Shown here: one piece after another, positions 9,271 to 21,147 of the stretch
Layout: the number at the start of each line of letters is the position of its first letter
How positions within the stretch are numbered: position 1 is the first letter of the stretch
Origin: Leptothrix sp. (in: b-proteobacteria)
Lineage (GTDB): Bacteria; Pseudomonadota; Gammaproteobacteria; Burkholderiales; Burkholderiaceae_C
NCBI GenBank assembly: GCA_013822685.1
Contig: PNKV01000004.1
Coordinates: 184,510-248,509, forward strand
DNA: 64,000 bases
Direction of reading: 5' to 3'
Translations under genes and position numbers: made by a program
Notes under the pieces: generated by a model
What the model was told of the DNA's origin: nothing
What the model saw: only the letters and a program-made list of their open reading frames with translations
The model's database searches: none

Positions 9271-10905
9271 TCAGGCGGAGACGGCGTCCAACACATCGCG
9301 CAGCACGGCCGGTACTTCGCCACGCCAATGGCGCAAGGGTTCGATCTTGATGTTGCCTTCGATCATGCCGCGCACACGGCATTGGTCCAGATAGATCTCG
9401 CGCATGTGGGGCAGGGCGATGCAGGCGGCAGGCTGCAACTGGCCTAACTCGCGCGCCAGCTTGTAGTGGAAGTTGCCCAACAGGGCCTTCTCCAGATGTG
9501 CCGACAAAGAATGTTGCAGGGCCGTGCGGTTCGCCTCGGGGGCGCATTCCACCAGCAGCACATAGCCCGGCGACTGGTGCGTGCTGTGGTCCAGCGCCAG
9601 CAAAGTCACCGGCAAGGCATTGCCCAGGGGCAAGCCATCTTGCACCTGTTGCGCGGTCGTGGCGCTGATCTTCTCGCCCACCAGATCCACGCCATCGTTG
9701 CGGCCCAAGAAGGTGAAACAAGGCACCTGCCCAAGGTGGCCGTCCACGCGGATCACGTCACTCATCTTGTAGCGCGCGAAGCCGCTGCCGGTCGTCATGA
9801 TCGGGATCACGTCCTGGCCTTCGCGCAGTTGCCAAGGCGCCAGCACGCGGCCGTCCTGCGCATCCTGGAACTCGTAGAAGTGGCTCAGGTAAGACAGCGG
9901 ATACCGGCCTTGGAACGGGAAGGTCACCACCCCTTCGGTGGCCCACAAGCCCTTGCCCTGGAAGTTGGCATGCGGCATCAGCGACTTGAGCTTCTGGGCC
10001 CAGGGCGCTGCGGCGGCCGTGTCCCAGGCGCTGAGCACGGCCAGCTGTGGCCACAGCTTGGCAAAGAACTCGGAGTTCATCGCGCCATCCCACTCGCGCA
10101 GCAGCTGGGCGGCGCGCGGCGATTGGGGGCAGGGCAGCCCGGCCATCCGCGAGGTGCGGCTGCCCCACTGGCCCCGCGACAAGGCGTCAGCCAGCTCTTC
10201 ACGCCAGCGGCCCATCTGCTCCAGCAGGCCCAGGCCAAACGTGGGGCTCCACACAGAGATGAAGCCCAATGCCTCATCGGCCACCAGGTAGGCCAGAGTG
10301 GCGAACAGCGAGTCGTCCGAGGTCTCGGCCAGGGCAATCTCTTGCGGCGCCGCTTGCGTGAGGTAAGCCAGCAGGCGCTTGCCCCAAGACAGCATCTTCA
10401 TGTCGTCGTTGATGTCGCCCGCCGTCTGGCCGCGCATGTCGGTGGGGATCCACGACAGCGACCAGTAATGCGTGCCATTGGCCTGACCGGGGAACTGGCG
10501 GTACAAATCGCCCACCCACGCCGTGATCACCTGGTCCAGCTCATCCAGGAACATCTTGGTGTACGGGACCCATTTCACCGCCGAGGTCGAGCCACTGGTG
10601 GGCTGGTAACGCATCACCGGCGAGTCGATCAGCAGGTTCTGCTTGCGTTCACGCTGCTGCAGCAACAACTCGGCATAGTCGCTGTAAGCCGTCACCGGTT
10701 GCTGGCGCGCGAACTCTTCCCACGACCAGTCCGCGCGGATGCCGCGGCGTTGCCCTTCGGGGGAATTGGATGCAGCGGACAGCCAACGCGACAGCCTGGC
10801 GCGCTGGATCGATTCCAGTTCGCCAAGATGCCGTTCAAAACGGCGCCGGCCCGGGGCGACCAGCAGTTTGAGAAGGTGGTGTCCTAGGGTATGACTGGCC
10901 CCCAT
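9271..10905 (-). CDS. GH3 auxin-responsive promoter family protein (acyl-adenylating amido synthetase-like)
   Basis: A 544-residue member of the GH3 family in the ANL adenylating superfamily. Plant GH3 enzymes adenylate a carboxylic acid and join it to an amino acid. The three nucleotide motifs are visible: TSGSTS at 103-108, ATEG at 322-325 and ARYKMSD at 377-383. The start ATG 10905 lies one base past the stop of the upstream gene, so translation is probably coupled. Bacterial GH3 homologues are known but mostly uncharacterised. Its GNAT and condensation-type neighbours point to synthesis of an acyl conjugate; the actual substrate cannot be deduced. Confidence 0.82.
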   Translation of the reverse strand: MGASHTLGHHLLKLLVAPGRRRFERHLGELESIQRARLSRWLSAASNSPEGQRRGIRADWSWEEFARQQPVTAYSDYAELLLQQRERKQNLLIDSPVMRYQPTSGSTSAVKWVPYTKMFLDELDQVITAWVGDLYRQFPGQANGTHYWSLSWIPTDMRGQTAGDINDDMKMLSWGKRLLAYLTQAAPQEIALAETSDDSLFATLAYLVADEALGFISVWSPTFGLGLLEQMGRWREELADALSRGQWGSRTSRMAGLPCPQSPRAAQLLREWDGAMNSEFFAKLWPQLAVLSAWDTAAAAPWAQKLKSLMPHANFQGKGLWATEGVVTFPFQGRYPLSYLSHFYEFQDAQDGRVLAPWQLREGQDVIPIMTTGSGFARYKMSDVIRVDGHLGQVPCFTFLGRNDGVDLVGEKISATTAQQVQDGLPLGNALPVTLLALDHSTHQSPGYVLLVECAPEANRTALQHSLSAHLEKALLGNFHYKLARELGQLQPAACIALPHMREIYLDQCRVRGMIEGNIKIEPLRHWRGEVPAVLRDVLDAVSA

Positions 10906-10906
10906 G

Positions 10907-11782
10907 TCAGGAGGCCTTGGTCCGTTCGATCGCCTCGTCGGCGTCAACGTCCAGCCATGCCTGCTTGTTGTGGTCCACGTTCGATGTCGCTTGGCGCTTG
11001 GCCAGTTCCAGGCCTTCCGGGCGGTGCGTGCCCAGGATGTGCTTCTTGATCCACTTCCACGGCACGTCCACGATCGAGCGGAACAAGCTCTCGTAGTCGC
11101 AGGCGGCCAGGCAAGGCACCTCGGTGCCACGGCGCCAGCTGGGATTCACCTTCTCGAAGAAGGCAATGTGCGGATTGGCCGCGACCAGTTCGGGCGTGAT
11201 GGTGGCCACGTCGCCCTTCAGGCGCACATAGGTTTCGCCAAAGTCCAGCAGCATCTTCTCGCGGTCAAACGCGTCGGGGAACAACTGCTGGCAGTACGCC
11301 TCGGTGACGCGGCGGTACTTGTCGTCCTTGCCGTTCACGTTCGGGTAGTAGTTGTAGAAGTTGTTCGTCATCAACAGGTACGTCTTGTAGCCCTTGGAGA
11401 TGAGGAACCAGTAAAAAGGCACGAAGGGGCGCTTCAGGCGCTCGATGATCAAACGGCGGTAGAAGGTGTTGGCCAGGGCGTTGTTGCCCCAGTAAGCCTG
11501 CTCGATGATGGTGTCGCCACTGAAGATGCCGCGCACGCGCTTGCCATCAACCTTCAAGTCGAAAAACGTCTGCGTCGAGAAGCCCACGATCTGGTCGTCC
11601 ACGGCGCGGGTCACCAGGATCACGCCAGACTTCTTCGACAGGTCGGTCAGGAAAACGTCCAGCGATGTGTTTTCGTAGTACTTGGCGTACAGGTCATACA
11701 TCTGCTTGATGTTGGTGACCGTCACGGAGCTGATGGGCCGGAAGAAGGTGCTCACCTTCTCTTTTTTGCTAGTTGCAGACAT
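10907..11782 (-). CDS. GNAT-fold acyltransferase-like protein, first gene of the GH3 operon
   Basis: A 291-residue protein with GNAT-like layout: an N-terminal helix-strand region (VTNIKQMYDLYAKYY), a central strand DQIVGFSTQTFF, SGDTIIEQAYWG and NTFYRRLIIERLKR. The second half is Lys/Tyr/Phe-rich (YKTYLLMTNNFYNYYPN). The canonical RxxGxG/A loop is not obvious, so the acyl-CoA mode is uncertain; distant likeness to N-acyl amino acid synthases is only a guess. ATG 11782 follows an AT-rich stretch suited to a promoter. It is the first of three closely packed minus-strand genes. Confidence 0.6.
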   Translation of the reverse strand: MSATSKKEKVSTFFRPISSVTVTNIKQMYDLYAKYYENTSLDVFLTDLSKKSGVILVTRAVDDQIVGFSTQTFFDLKVDGKRVRGIFSGDTIIEQAYWGNNALANTFYRRLIIERLKRPFVPFYWFLISKGYKTYLLMTNNFYNYYPNVNGKDDKYRRVTEAYCQQLFPDAFDREKMLLDFGETYVRLKGDVATITPELVAANPHIAFFEKVNPSWRRGTEVPCLAACDYESLFRSIVDVPWKWIKKHILGTHRPEGLELAKRQATSNVDHNKQAWLDVDADEAIERTKAS

Positions 11783-11947
11783 AAAAATACTCCACCGGGG
11801 CGCCCAAGGCCTGGACAACAAACCCGGCAACCCTCCGAAACGGGGAGCGTTGAATGGGTTGGCTGAAAAACAAAATGTTGCAATTACTTGCCTGTTGATC
11901 AGGATGCCGGTCTTGGCCAAAATCGAGCATGGGGCTTGCCCGAGGAG

Positions 11948-11964
11948 CCCCCCCAATCAGGGGG
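11948..11964. repeat. C5-N-G5 palindrome, copy 2
   Basis: A run of seven C, then AATCA, then five G, about 28 bases before the GNAT gene at 11992 and also upstream of the divergent GH3 operon. The AATCAGGGG half is identical to the copy at 45431. Confidence 0.45.
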
Positions 11965-11991
11965 TGCTGCGATATACACTGACCATCACAC

Positions 11992-12507
11992 ATGGACGAC
12001 TACACCCCTTCGATTTCGCTGTGCGTGGCGCAGGCCCCGCAAGACTGGGAGCAGGCCGCGGCCATCCTCGCCGAGTATGGGGATTCACTGGGGGTGGACC
12101 TGTCGTTCCAGGCGTTCGGCCAGGAGTTGGCCGACCCGGCGGCGGCCTATGCCGGCGGCGACGAGGTCTTCTTGTTGGCCACGGTCGACGACGCAGTGGC
12201 TGGCTGCTGCGCCTTGCGCCCCCTGCTCGATGCCAGCGAAGCCAACGCCTGTGAAATGAAGCGCTTGTATGTGCGCCCCGCTTTCCGTGGCTTTGGCTTG
12301 GGCCGCATGTTGGTCGAAACCTTGATGCAGCGCGCCCGCGAGTCCGGCTTTGGCACCATGTTCGTGGACACCTTGAGCGACATGGAGGCGGCCCGCGAGC
12401 TGTACACCAGCCTGGGCTTCGAGCCCACCGAGCCCTATTACTTCAACCCGCTGCCGGGCGCCCACTACTTCCGGGCTGATCTGGACGGCGTCGTCAGTCG
12501 CTATTGA
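11992..12507 (+). CDS. GNAT family N-acetyltransferase
   Basis: A 171-residue single-domain GNAT enzyme. The acetyl-CoA pyrophosphate loop is RGFGLG at 99-104, after the strand MKRLYVRPAF. AARELYTSLGFEPTEPYYFNP is the usual helix alpha4/beta7 region. The substrate is unknown; this branch is often annotated as a generic acetyltransferase. It is divergent from the GH3 operon with a 209-base gap holding a C-run/G-run palindrome. A GATATACACT stretch just before the start could be a -10 region. Confidence 0.85.
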   Translation: MDDYTPSISLCVAQAPQDWEQAAAILAEYGDSLGVDLSFQAFGQELADPAAAYAGGDEVFLLATVDDAVAGCCALRPLLDASEANACEMKRLYVRPAFRGFGLGRMLVETLMQRARESGFGTMFVDTLSDMEAARELYTSLGFEPTEPYYFNPLPGAHYFRADLDGVVSRY

Positions 12508-12553
12508 GCCTGCGATCTCCTGGTGTGCTTCGACCCGCGCTTGAGGGGTTCTT

Positions 12554-12603
12554 GTCTTGTGTATGACGCAAGACTGGATTCGACATAAGTAAGCGCGTAT
12601 AAT
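12554..12603 (+). promoter_or_regulatory. Putative atp operon promoter with inverted repeat at the -35 region
   Basis: A perfect TATAAT lies at 12598-12603, 20 bases before the atpI start. No good TTGACA is found at normal spacing. Instead an inverted repeat, GTCTTG (12554-12559) and CAAGAC (12569-12574), overlaps the region just before -35, which could be an activator or repressor site. Called by eye. Confidence 0.45.
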
Positions 12604-12623
12604 CTTTAGGTTTTGTCGACACC

Positions 12624-13145
12624 ATGAACTCGTCAGCCTTGGATGACAACCGGAAAATCGAGGACGTCTTTGAAGACTCCCCCGAGGATTCGGAACCTCC
12701 TATCAGGCAATGGACACGCGATGAAGTCGTGGCCCTGAAGGCCCGGCATCCCGCTTTGTCCTTGTGGCGGGTTGTTGCAATCCAGGCGCTGGTGGGCTTG
12801 CTGCTCGCTTTGGTGTCCTGGTGGCTCGGTGGGTACCGCAGCAATGTGGTTTGGTCAGCGTTATACGGTGCAGCCTGTGTGGTGGTGCCTGGTGCGCTGT
12901 TCGCCTACGGAATGAGCCGGCAGGTGTCTGCAATCAATCCCGGTGGGGCCGTCTTCGGCTTCATGCTGTGGGAGTTTGTGAAGATTGGTGTGGCAGTCAT
13001 CATGTTGGTGGCTGCCATCAAAGTGGTGCCGCAACTGAGTTGGCCTGCCTTTCTGGTGGCGCTGGTGGTGTGCATCAAGCTGAATTGGCTGGCCTTGTTC
13101 ATGCAAGGTCGGGTGAAGAAAAACGTCGCGAGCGACAACCGCTAA
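12624..13145 (+). CDS. atpI: ATP synthase subunit I
   Basis: Small inner-membrane protein at the head of the ATP synthase operon, thought to aid c-ring assembly or Mg2+ supply. The 173 residues have an acidic N-terminal cytosolic stretch (about 1-45) and four hydrophobic segments: ALVGLLLALVSWW, SALYGAACVVVPGALF, FVKIGVAVIMLVAAI and FLVALVVCIKLNWLALF. It ends with a basic tail. It starts 20 bases after a perfect TATAAT and is followed 12 bases later by atpB. Confidence 0.9.
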   Translation: MNSSALDDNRKIEDVFEDSPEDSEPPIRQWTRDEVVALKARHPALSLWRVVAIQALVGLLLALVSWWLGGYRSNVVWSALYGAACVVVPGALFAYGMSRQVSAINPGGAVFGFMLWEFVKIGVAVIMLVAAIKVVPQLSWPAFLVALVVCIKLNWLALFMQGRVKKNVASDNR

Positions 13146-14363
<1,218 letters not shown>

Positions 14364-14400
14364 GTCACCCCGAACCTTTCACGACTGAAAGGCTCGCGCC

Positions 14401-14871
14401 GTGAATATCAACGCAACACTCTTCCTCCAGGCCATCGTTTTTGCGATCCTGGTGTGGTTTACCACGCGTTTCATCTGGCCGCCTCTCACCAAGGCGCTGG
14501 ACGAACGTGCTCGCAAGATCGCTGACGGTCTGGCTGCGGCCGACAAGGCCAAGTCCGAATTGGCCGTGACCAACAAGCGCGTCGAAGAGCAGCTCGCCCA
14601 GACCCGCATCGAGAGCACCCAGCGCATTGCTGACGCTGAAAAGCGTGCCCAGGCCATCGTCGAAGACGCCAAAAAGCGTGCCGAAGACGAAGGCGCCAAG
14701 ATCATCGCTGCTGCCAAGGCTGACGCCGAACAGCAAGTGATCCGGGCCCGTGAATCGCTGCGTGAGCAAGTGGCCACACTGGCTGTCAAGGGCGCTGAGC
14801 AGATCCTGCAAAGAGAAGTCAACGCTGGCGTTCACGCCGAGCTGTTGAACCGTCTCCAGACGGAGCTCTGA
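14401..14871 (+). CDS. atpF: F1Fo ATP synthase subunit b
   Basis: Peripheral stalk subunit, 156 residues. An N-terminal membrane helix ([23 protein letters not shown]) is followed by a long charged, Ala/Glu/Lys-rich coiled coil ([20 protein letters not shown] onward). The start is GTG at 14401, where the conserved MNINATL N-terminus begins. It ends one base before atpH. Confidence 0.96.
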   Translation: MNINATLFLQAIVFAILVWFTTRFIWPPLTKALDERARKIADGLAAADKAKSELAVTNKRVEEQLAQTRIESTQRIADAEKRAQAIVEDAKKRAEDEGAKIIAAAKADAEQQVIRARESLREQVATLAVKGAEQILQREVNAGVHAELLNRLQTEL

Positions 14872-14872
14872 C

Positions 14873-15406
14873 ATGGCTGAGCTGGCAACCATCGCGCGCC
14901 CCTATGCCGAAGCCCTCTTCAAGGTCGCCCAACAAGGCGACGTGAAGAGCTGGTCTGGGCAGGTGGAGGCGCTGGCCAACGTCGCGGCTGATCCTCAGCT
15001 GCGAGAGTTCGCTGACAACCCTAAGACCCTGCCCGCGCAGGTGTTCGATGTGTTGACGGCCGCTGCCAACCAGTCGTTTGATCCCAACATGCAGAACTTC
15101 CTGCGTGTCGTGATCGACAACGGCCGGCTGGCCGCGTTGCCTGAAATCATCGGGCAGTTTCACGCCTTGGTGAACGCCAGTTCCGGTGTGTCCGATGCCA
15201 AGATCTTCAGCGCTTACCCGCTGGATCAGGCTCAGCTCACCAACGTGGTCAGCGCGCTCGAAAAGCGCTTTGGCCGCAAGCTGGTCGCCACCGTGGAAGT
15301 CGAGCCCGAATTGATCGGTGGCATCCGTGTGGTCGTCGGTGACGAAGCCCTGGACACCTCGGTCAAAGCCCGACTGGAACGCATGAAGGCCGCATTGATC
15401 GCCTGA
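14873..15406 (+). CDS. atpH: F1Fo ATP synthase subunit delta
   Basis: Links F1 to the peripheral stalk. The 177-residue length is normal. It has the conserved N-terminus [16 protein letters not shown] and the C-terminal [25 protein letters not shown] block ending in SVKARLERM. The start is one base after the atpF stop, so the two are probably translationally coupled. A 101-base gap separates it from atpA. Confidence 0.96.
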   Translation: MAELATIARPYAEALFKVAQQGDVKSWSGQVEALANVAADPQLREFADNPKTLPAQVFDVLTAAANQSFDPNMQNFLRVVIDNGRLAALPEIIGQFHALVNASSGVSDAKIFSAYPLDQAQLTNVVSALEKRFGRKLVATVEVEPELIGGIRVVVGDEALDTSVKARLERMKAALIA

Positions 15407-15507
15407 TTGACGCTACTTGCGCCGCATCGACACAACTGGATCGACCTTATCCGTCGGGTTGTCTCAGGTGTGCACTTGAGACAGATTGACCCAACTGGGA
15501 GCTAAGC

Positions 15508-17061
15508 ATGCAATTGAATCCCGCCGAAATTTCTGAACTGATCAAAAGCCGCATCGAGGGCCTGAGCGCATCGGCGGACCTCCGCAACCAAGGCACCGTT
15601 TTGTCGGTGACCGACGGTATCGTCCGCGTCCATGGCTTGTCCAATGCGATGCAGGGCGAAATGCTGGAGTTTCCAGCCACCGCCAACGGCACCCCGACCT
15701 TCGGTCTGGCCCTGAACCTCGAGCGCGACTCTGTCGGCGCCGTGATCCTGGGCGAGTACGAACACATCTCCGAAGGCGACACCGTGAAGTGCACGGGCCG
15801 CATCCTGGAAGTGCCCGTGGGCCCTGAGCTGGTTGGCCGCGTCGTCAACGCGCTGGGTCAGCCCATCGACGGCAAGGGTCCGATCAACGCCAAGAGCAGC
15901 TCGCCCATCGAGAAGATCGCCCCTGGCGTGATTGCCCGCGAATCAGTGTCGCAACCTCTGCAAACCGGTCTGAAGTCCATCGACTCCATGGTGCCCGTGG
16001 GGCGTGGTCAGCGCGAGCTGATCATTGGTGACCGCCAGACCGGCAAGACCGCTGTCGCCATCGACGCGATCATCAGCCAAAAGGGACAAGGCGTCACCTG
16101 TATCTATGTCGCGATCGGCCAAAAGGCCTCGTCGATCAAGAACGTGGTGCGCTCGCTGGAAAACGCTGGCGCGATGGAATACACCATCGTGGTGGCTGCC
16201 TCGGCGTCCGAATCGGCCGCGATGCAGTTCGTGTCGCCCTACTCGGGTTGCGCGATGGGCGAGTACTTCCGCGACCGCGGTGAAGACGCCCTGATCGTGT
16301 ATGACGACCTGTCCAAGCAAGCCGTGGCTTACCGCCAAGTGTCGCTGCTGTTGCGCCGTCCTCCCGGCCGCGAAGCTTTCCCTGGCGACGTGTTCTACAT
16401 CCACTCGCGCCTGCTGGAACGTGCAGCCCGCGTGAACGCCGACTACGTCGAAGCCTTCACCAAGGGTGAAGTCAAGGGCAAGACGGGTTCGCTGACGGCA
16501 CTGCCGATCATCGAAACGCAAGCCGGTGACGTGTCGGCCTTCGTGCCCACCAACGTGATCTCGATCACCGACGGCCAGATCTTCCTGGAAACCAGCCTGT
16601 TCAACGCCGGTATCCGCCCCGCCATCAACGCCGGTATCTCGGTGTCGCGCGTCGGTGGTGCTGCCCAGACCAAGCTGATCAAGAACCTGTCCGGTGGTAT
16701 CCGTACCGACTTGGCCCAGTACCGTGAACTGGCTGCCTTCGCGCAGTTCGCTTCCGACTTGGACGAAGCCACCCGCAAACAGCTGGACCGTGGTGCCCGC
16801 GTGACCGAACTGCTCAAGCAGGCTCAGTACTCGCCGCTGCCGATCTCGCTGATGGGTGCCACCTTGTTCGCCGTGAACAAGGGCTACATGGACAACGTCG
16901 ACGTCAAGAAGATCCTGGCTTTTGAATCTGGTCTGCACCAGTTCCTCAAGACCAGCCACGCTGCCCTGTTGGCCAAACTCGAACAGACCAAGGCGCTCGA
17001 CAAGGACGCTGAAGCCGAGCTTCAGTCGGCCATCGTGGCGTTCAAGAAGTCTTTCGCCTGA
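15508..17061 (+). CDS. atpA: F1Fo ATP synthase subunit alpha
   Basis: Non-catalytic nucleotide-binding subunit of the F1 hexamer, 517 residues. It has the P-loop GDRQTGKT, the [14 protein letters not shown] segment and the signature [17 protein letters not shown]. The N-terminus [17 protein letters not shown] is typical. The preceding gap of 101 bases has no obvious terminator, so transcription probably continues from atpH. Confidence 0.98.
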   Translation: MQLNPAEISELIKSRIEGLSASADLRNQGTVLSVTDGIVRVHGLSNAMQGEMLEFPATANGTPTFGLALNLERDSVGAVILGEYEHISEGDTVKCTGRILEVPVGPELVGRVVNALGQPIDGKGPINAKSSSPIEKIAPGVIARESVSQPLQTGLKSIDSMVPVGRGQRELIIGDRQTGKTAVAIDAIISQKGQGVTCIYVAIGQKASSIKNVVRSLENAGAMEYTIVVAASASESAAMQFVSPYSGCAMGEYFRDRGEDALIVYDDLSKQAVAYRQVSLLLRRPPGREAFPGDVFYIHSRLLERAARVNADYVEAFTKGEVKGKTGSLTALPIIETQAGDVSAFVPTNVISITDGQIFLETSLFNAGIRPAINAGISVSRVGGAAQTKLIKNLSGGIRTDLAQYRELAAFAQFASDLDEATRKQLDRGARVTELLKQAQYSPLPISLMGATLFAVNKGYMDNVDVKKILAFESGLHQFLKTSHAALLAKLEQTKALDKDAEAELQSAIVAFKKSFA

Positions 17062-17074
17062 TCAGGAGCACGTC

Positions 17075-17941
17075 ATGGCGGCAGGCAAGGAAATACGCGG
17101 CAAGATCAAGAGCGTAGAGAACACCAAGAAGATCACCAAGGCCATGGAAATGGTCGCGGCTTCGAAGATGCGCAAGGCGCAGGAACGCATGCGTTCCGCC
17201 CGCCCTTACGCTGAAAAGGTGCGCAACATCGCGGCTCACCTGTCCAAGGCCAACCCCGAGTACGTCCACCCCTTCCTGATCGCCAACACTGGCGCCAAGA
17301 AGGTGGGACTGATCGTGGTGACCACGGACAAAGGCCTGTGCGGTGGTCTCAATACCAACGTGCTGCGTGGTGTGACGACGACGCTGAAAGAGCTCGACGC
17401 TCAGGGCAAGACCGCTGACATCGTGGCCATTGGCAACAAGGGCTTCGGCTTTGCCAACCGCATCGGTGCCAAGGTGGTGGCGCACGTGACCCAGTTGGGT
17501 GACACGCCTCACCTTGAAAAACTGATCGGCCCCGTCAAGGTGTTGCTCGACGCGTACGCGGCGGGCGAACTGGCCTCGGTGCAGATCTGCTACACCCGTT
17601 TCATCAACACGATGAAACAGGAAGCGCTGGTCGAGCAGTTGTTGCCCTTGAAGGCGACCACGCTGGCCTCCGAGCCTGCCCACCAATGGGACTACATCTA
17701 CGAACCCGACGCCAAGTCGGTGATCGATGACCTGTTGTTGCGCTACGTCGAGGCGCTGATCTACCAAGCTGTGGCCGAGAACATGGCGTCCGAGCAATCG
17801 GCGCGCATGGTGGCCATGAAGTCCGCAACCGACAACGCTGGTTCTGTGATCGCTGAGCTCAAGCTCATCTACAACAAGACCCGCCAGGCGGCGATCACCA
17901 AAGAATTGTCAGAAATCGTGGCCGGTGCGGCTGCGGTCTGA
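17075..17941 (+). CDS. atpG: F1Fo ATP synthase subunit gamma
   Basis: Central rotor shaft, 288 residues. Conserved N-terminus [31 protein letters not shown] and C-terminal helix [19 protein letters not shown] with [14 protein letters not shown] form the coiled coil inside the hexamer. ATG 17075 follows TCAGGAGCACGTC, a good ribosome binding site, 13 bases after the atpA stop. Confidence 0.97.
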   Translation: MAAGKEIRGKIKSVENTKKITKAMEMVAASKMRKAQERMRSARPYAEKVRNIAAHLSKANPEYVHPFLIANTGAKKVGLIVVTTDKGLCGGLNTNVLRGVTTTLKELDAQGKTADIVAIGNKGFGFANRIGAKVVAHVTQLGDTPHLEKLIGPVKVLLDAYAAGELASVQICYTRFINTMKQEALVEQLLPLKATTLASEPAHQWDYIYEPDAKSVIDDLLLRYVEALIYQAVAENMASEQSARMVAMKSATDNAGSVIAELKLIYNKTRQAAITKELSEIVAGAAAV

Positions 17942-17952
17942 CCCAGATTTAA

Positions 17953-19383
<1,431 letters not shown>

Positions 19384-19391
19384 GCCGGCGA

Positions 19392-19404
19392 GGGGGCAAC
19401 CCCC
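19392..19404 (+). other. Small G5-C5 hairpin between atpD and atpC
   Basis: GGGGGCAACCCCC lies 9 bases after the atpD stop with no T-run. It may fine-tune expression of atpC or protect the upstream mRNA; it is not a terminator. Confidence 0.35.
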
Positions 19405-19457
19405 TTCCAGCTTGTTGATGATCCCCGATCCGATTCACTCCTTCGAGAAAGCCCGTT

Positions 19458-19874
19458 ATGTCCACCATTCACGTTGACGTTGTTTCGGCAGAAGAGTTGA
19501 TCTTCTCCGGCGAAGCCACGTTGGTGTCGCTGCCCGGTGAGTCCGGCGAGCTTGGCATCCTGCCCCGTCACACGCCTTTGATCACGCGCATCAAGGCAGG
19601 CGCCGTGCGCATCCAGCGCGCCGACAACAACGAAGAAGAGTTCGTCTTCGTGGCTGGCGGCATCCTGGAAGTGCAGCCTGGTACCGTGACGGTGCTTGCC
19701 GACACGGCCATCCGCGGCAAGGACCTCGACGAGTCCAAGGCCAACGAAGCCAAGCGCCTGGCGCAAGAAGCCGTTCAGAACGCCAAGGGCGACCTGGACC
19801 TGGCCAAGGCCCAGAGCGAACTGCAGATCATGGTTGCCCAGTTGGCGGCCCTCCAGCGCTTGCGCAAGAAGTGA
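19458..19874 (+). CDS. atpC: F1Fo ATP synthase subunit epsilon
   Basis: Regulatory rotor subunit of 138 residues. It has an N-terminal beta-sandwich ([38 protein letters not shown]) and a C-terminal two-helix hairpin (about 88-138) that can inhibit hydrolysis. It is the last gene of the operon and is followed by a strong terminator. Confidence 0.96.
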   Translation: MSTIHVDVVSAEELIFSGEATLVSLPGESGELGILPRHTPLITRIKAGAVRIQRADNNEEEFVFVAGGILEVQPGTVTVLADTAIRGKDLDESKANEAKRLAQEAVQNAKGDLDLAKAQSELQIMVAQLAALQRLRKK

Positions 19875-19880
19875 TCTGAA

Positions 19881-19929
19881 AGGGCGTCACAACGCCCTGC
19901 CAAAAGCCCGCCACTGTGCGGGCTTTTTT
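19881..19929. terminator. Bidirectional terminator closing the atp operon
   Basis: A stem of AAAAGCCCGC (19902-19911) with GCGGGCTTTT (19918-19927), ending in six T. The A-run makes it work for the converging AraC gene too, whose stop codon touches it. A smaller hairpin, AGGGCGT...ACGCCCT, precedes it at 19881-19898. Confidence 0.88.
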
Positions 19930-21023
19930 CATGGCCGCGGTGGCTTGTTGGGGGCGCCGTTGCCGGCTTCGCGAACGGCCATGGGCGTCATGCCCGTCCA
20001 GCGGCGCACGGCGCGGTGGAAGGAGCTGGTCTCGGCGTAGCCGGCCTCGGCTGCGATGCGGGCCAGAGGCAGGTCGGTCAGACGCAGTTGCATCAAGGCG
20101 CGCTCCTTGCGGGCGTCTTCTACCAGGCCCTTGAAGTTCAGTCCCTGCGCGGCCAACTGCCGCTGCACATGCCTGGCCGGGCCAGGGCTGAGTCCATTCT
20201 CAAGCAGCCCGGTGCAGATGAGGTCCAGCGTGGGGCTTTCACCGCGGTCCAGTGCCAGCAAGATGGCTTGCTGAAGCCAGGCTTTAAGAGCGTCTGCGTC
20301 CTGGGTGCGGGCCTGCAACTGGCGCCGCGCCATGGTGCTCATGAGGTCGTGGATCGGCGGGTCGGCGTTCGGGTTGGCCCAGCCCAGCCAATCGGCGGGC
20401 ATCAACTCCCGGCACTGGGCGGCGCGGAAGTTCACTGGGCCGCCAATGAAGTCCTGGAAGGGGCGGACGTTCGCTGGCGGCTCGCAAGGCAGCTCAACCA
20501 GCACCGGCACCAACGCGCGGCCAGATACCCAGCGTGCGAAGCCCAAGCGCGAGGCGGTGAAAAAAGACCAGAAATGGTAGTCGTCGGGCAAGGGGCCCAG
20601 TGCCTCGTGGCGCGCTTCCAGGTGGGATCCAGTCACGGTGAAGTGGCCTCGCAATTCGGTGCACAGCAGGCTTTGCAATTGCTCGAACAAGGCGAGGCCC
20701 TCGCCACCCAGATTGCAGCTCATGAGGGCGTAGCCCAGCGAGCCGAGGTGGGTAGGTCGCACCAGGCTGGCCACATGCAGGCCAATGTGCTCATCGCCCA
20801 GCCGTTGGGACGCCTTGGTCAAGGCCTGGCTCAAGCGCCATCCGGGCACACGCCGGCCCTCATCCTGGGCGGGCGAGGCGGGCAGGGCCAGGATGTCGAG
20901 GATGGCTTGGGCATCTTGCCCCTGCGCCTGCATGTAGTCGGCCACCACGCGCACAAAGGACGCGCTGAAGCCGGACACGGTCGAGCTGCCAGGGATCAAA
21001 GGTGGGGTGACTGCAGTGCTCAT
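19929..21023 (-). CDS. AraC family transcriptional regulator
   Basis: DNA-binding regulator of 364 residues. The N-terminal ligand domain is of the arabinose-binding-like type found in OruR/ArgR-like regulators (about 20-210: GLHVASLVRPTHLGSLGYALMSC). The C-terminal AraC double helix-turn-helix is at about 265-350, with LPLARIAAEAGYAETSSFHRAVRRW as second helix pair. It is divergent from the MpaB/Lcp-like gene with 124 bases between, so it is a candidate regulator of it. Its stop lies at the edge of the atpC terminator. Confidence 0.88.
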   Translation of the reverse strand: MSTAVTPPLIPGSSTVSGFSASFVRVVADYMQAQGQDAQAILDILALPASPAQDEGRRVPGWRLSQALTKASQRLGDEHIGLHVASLVRPTHLGSLGYALMSCNLGGEGLALFEQLQSLLCTELRGHFTVTGSHLEARHEALGPLPDDYHFWSFFTASRLGFARWVSGRALVPVLVELPCEPPANVRPFQDFIGGPVNFRAAQCRELMPADWLGWANPNADPPIHDLMSTMARRQLQARTQDADALKAWLQQAILLALDRGESPTLDLICTGLLENGLSPGPARHVQRQLAAQGLNFKGLVEDARKERALMQLRLTDLPLARIAAEAGYAETSSFHRAVRRWTGMTPMAVREAGNGAPNKPPRP

Positions 21024-21147
21024 GGGTGACCGATGTTAGCGGGTCGTGCTGGCATGTGCGGCCACTGCGGTGGTGTCTGCGGTCAGTGACGCGCTGACCT
21101 GGCCGCATCAACATCCAGAGACAGTTTCATGACCCAAGGTCCACCCG

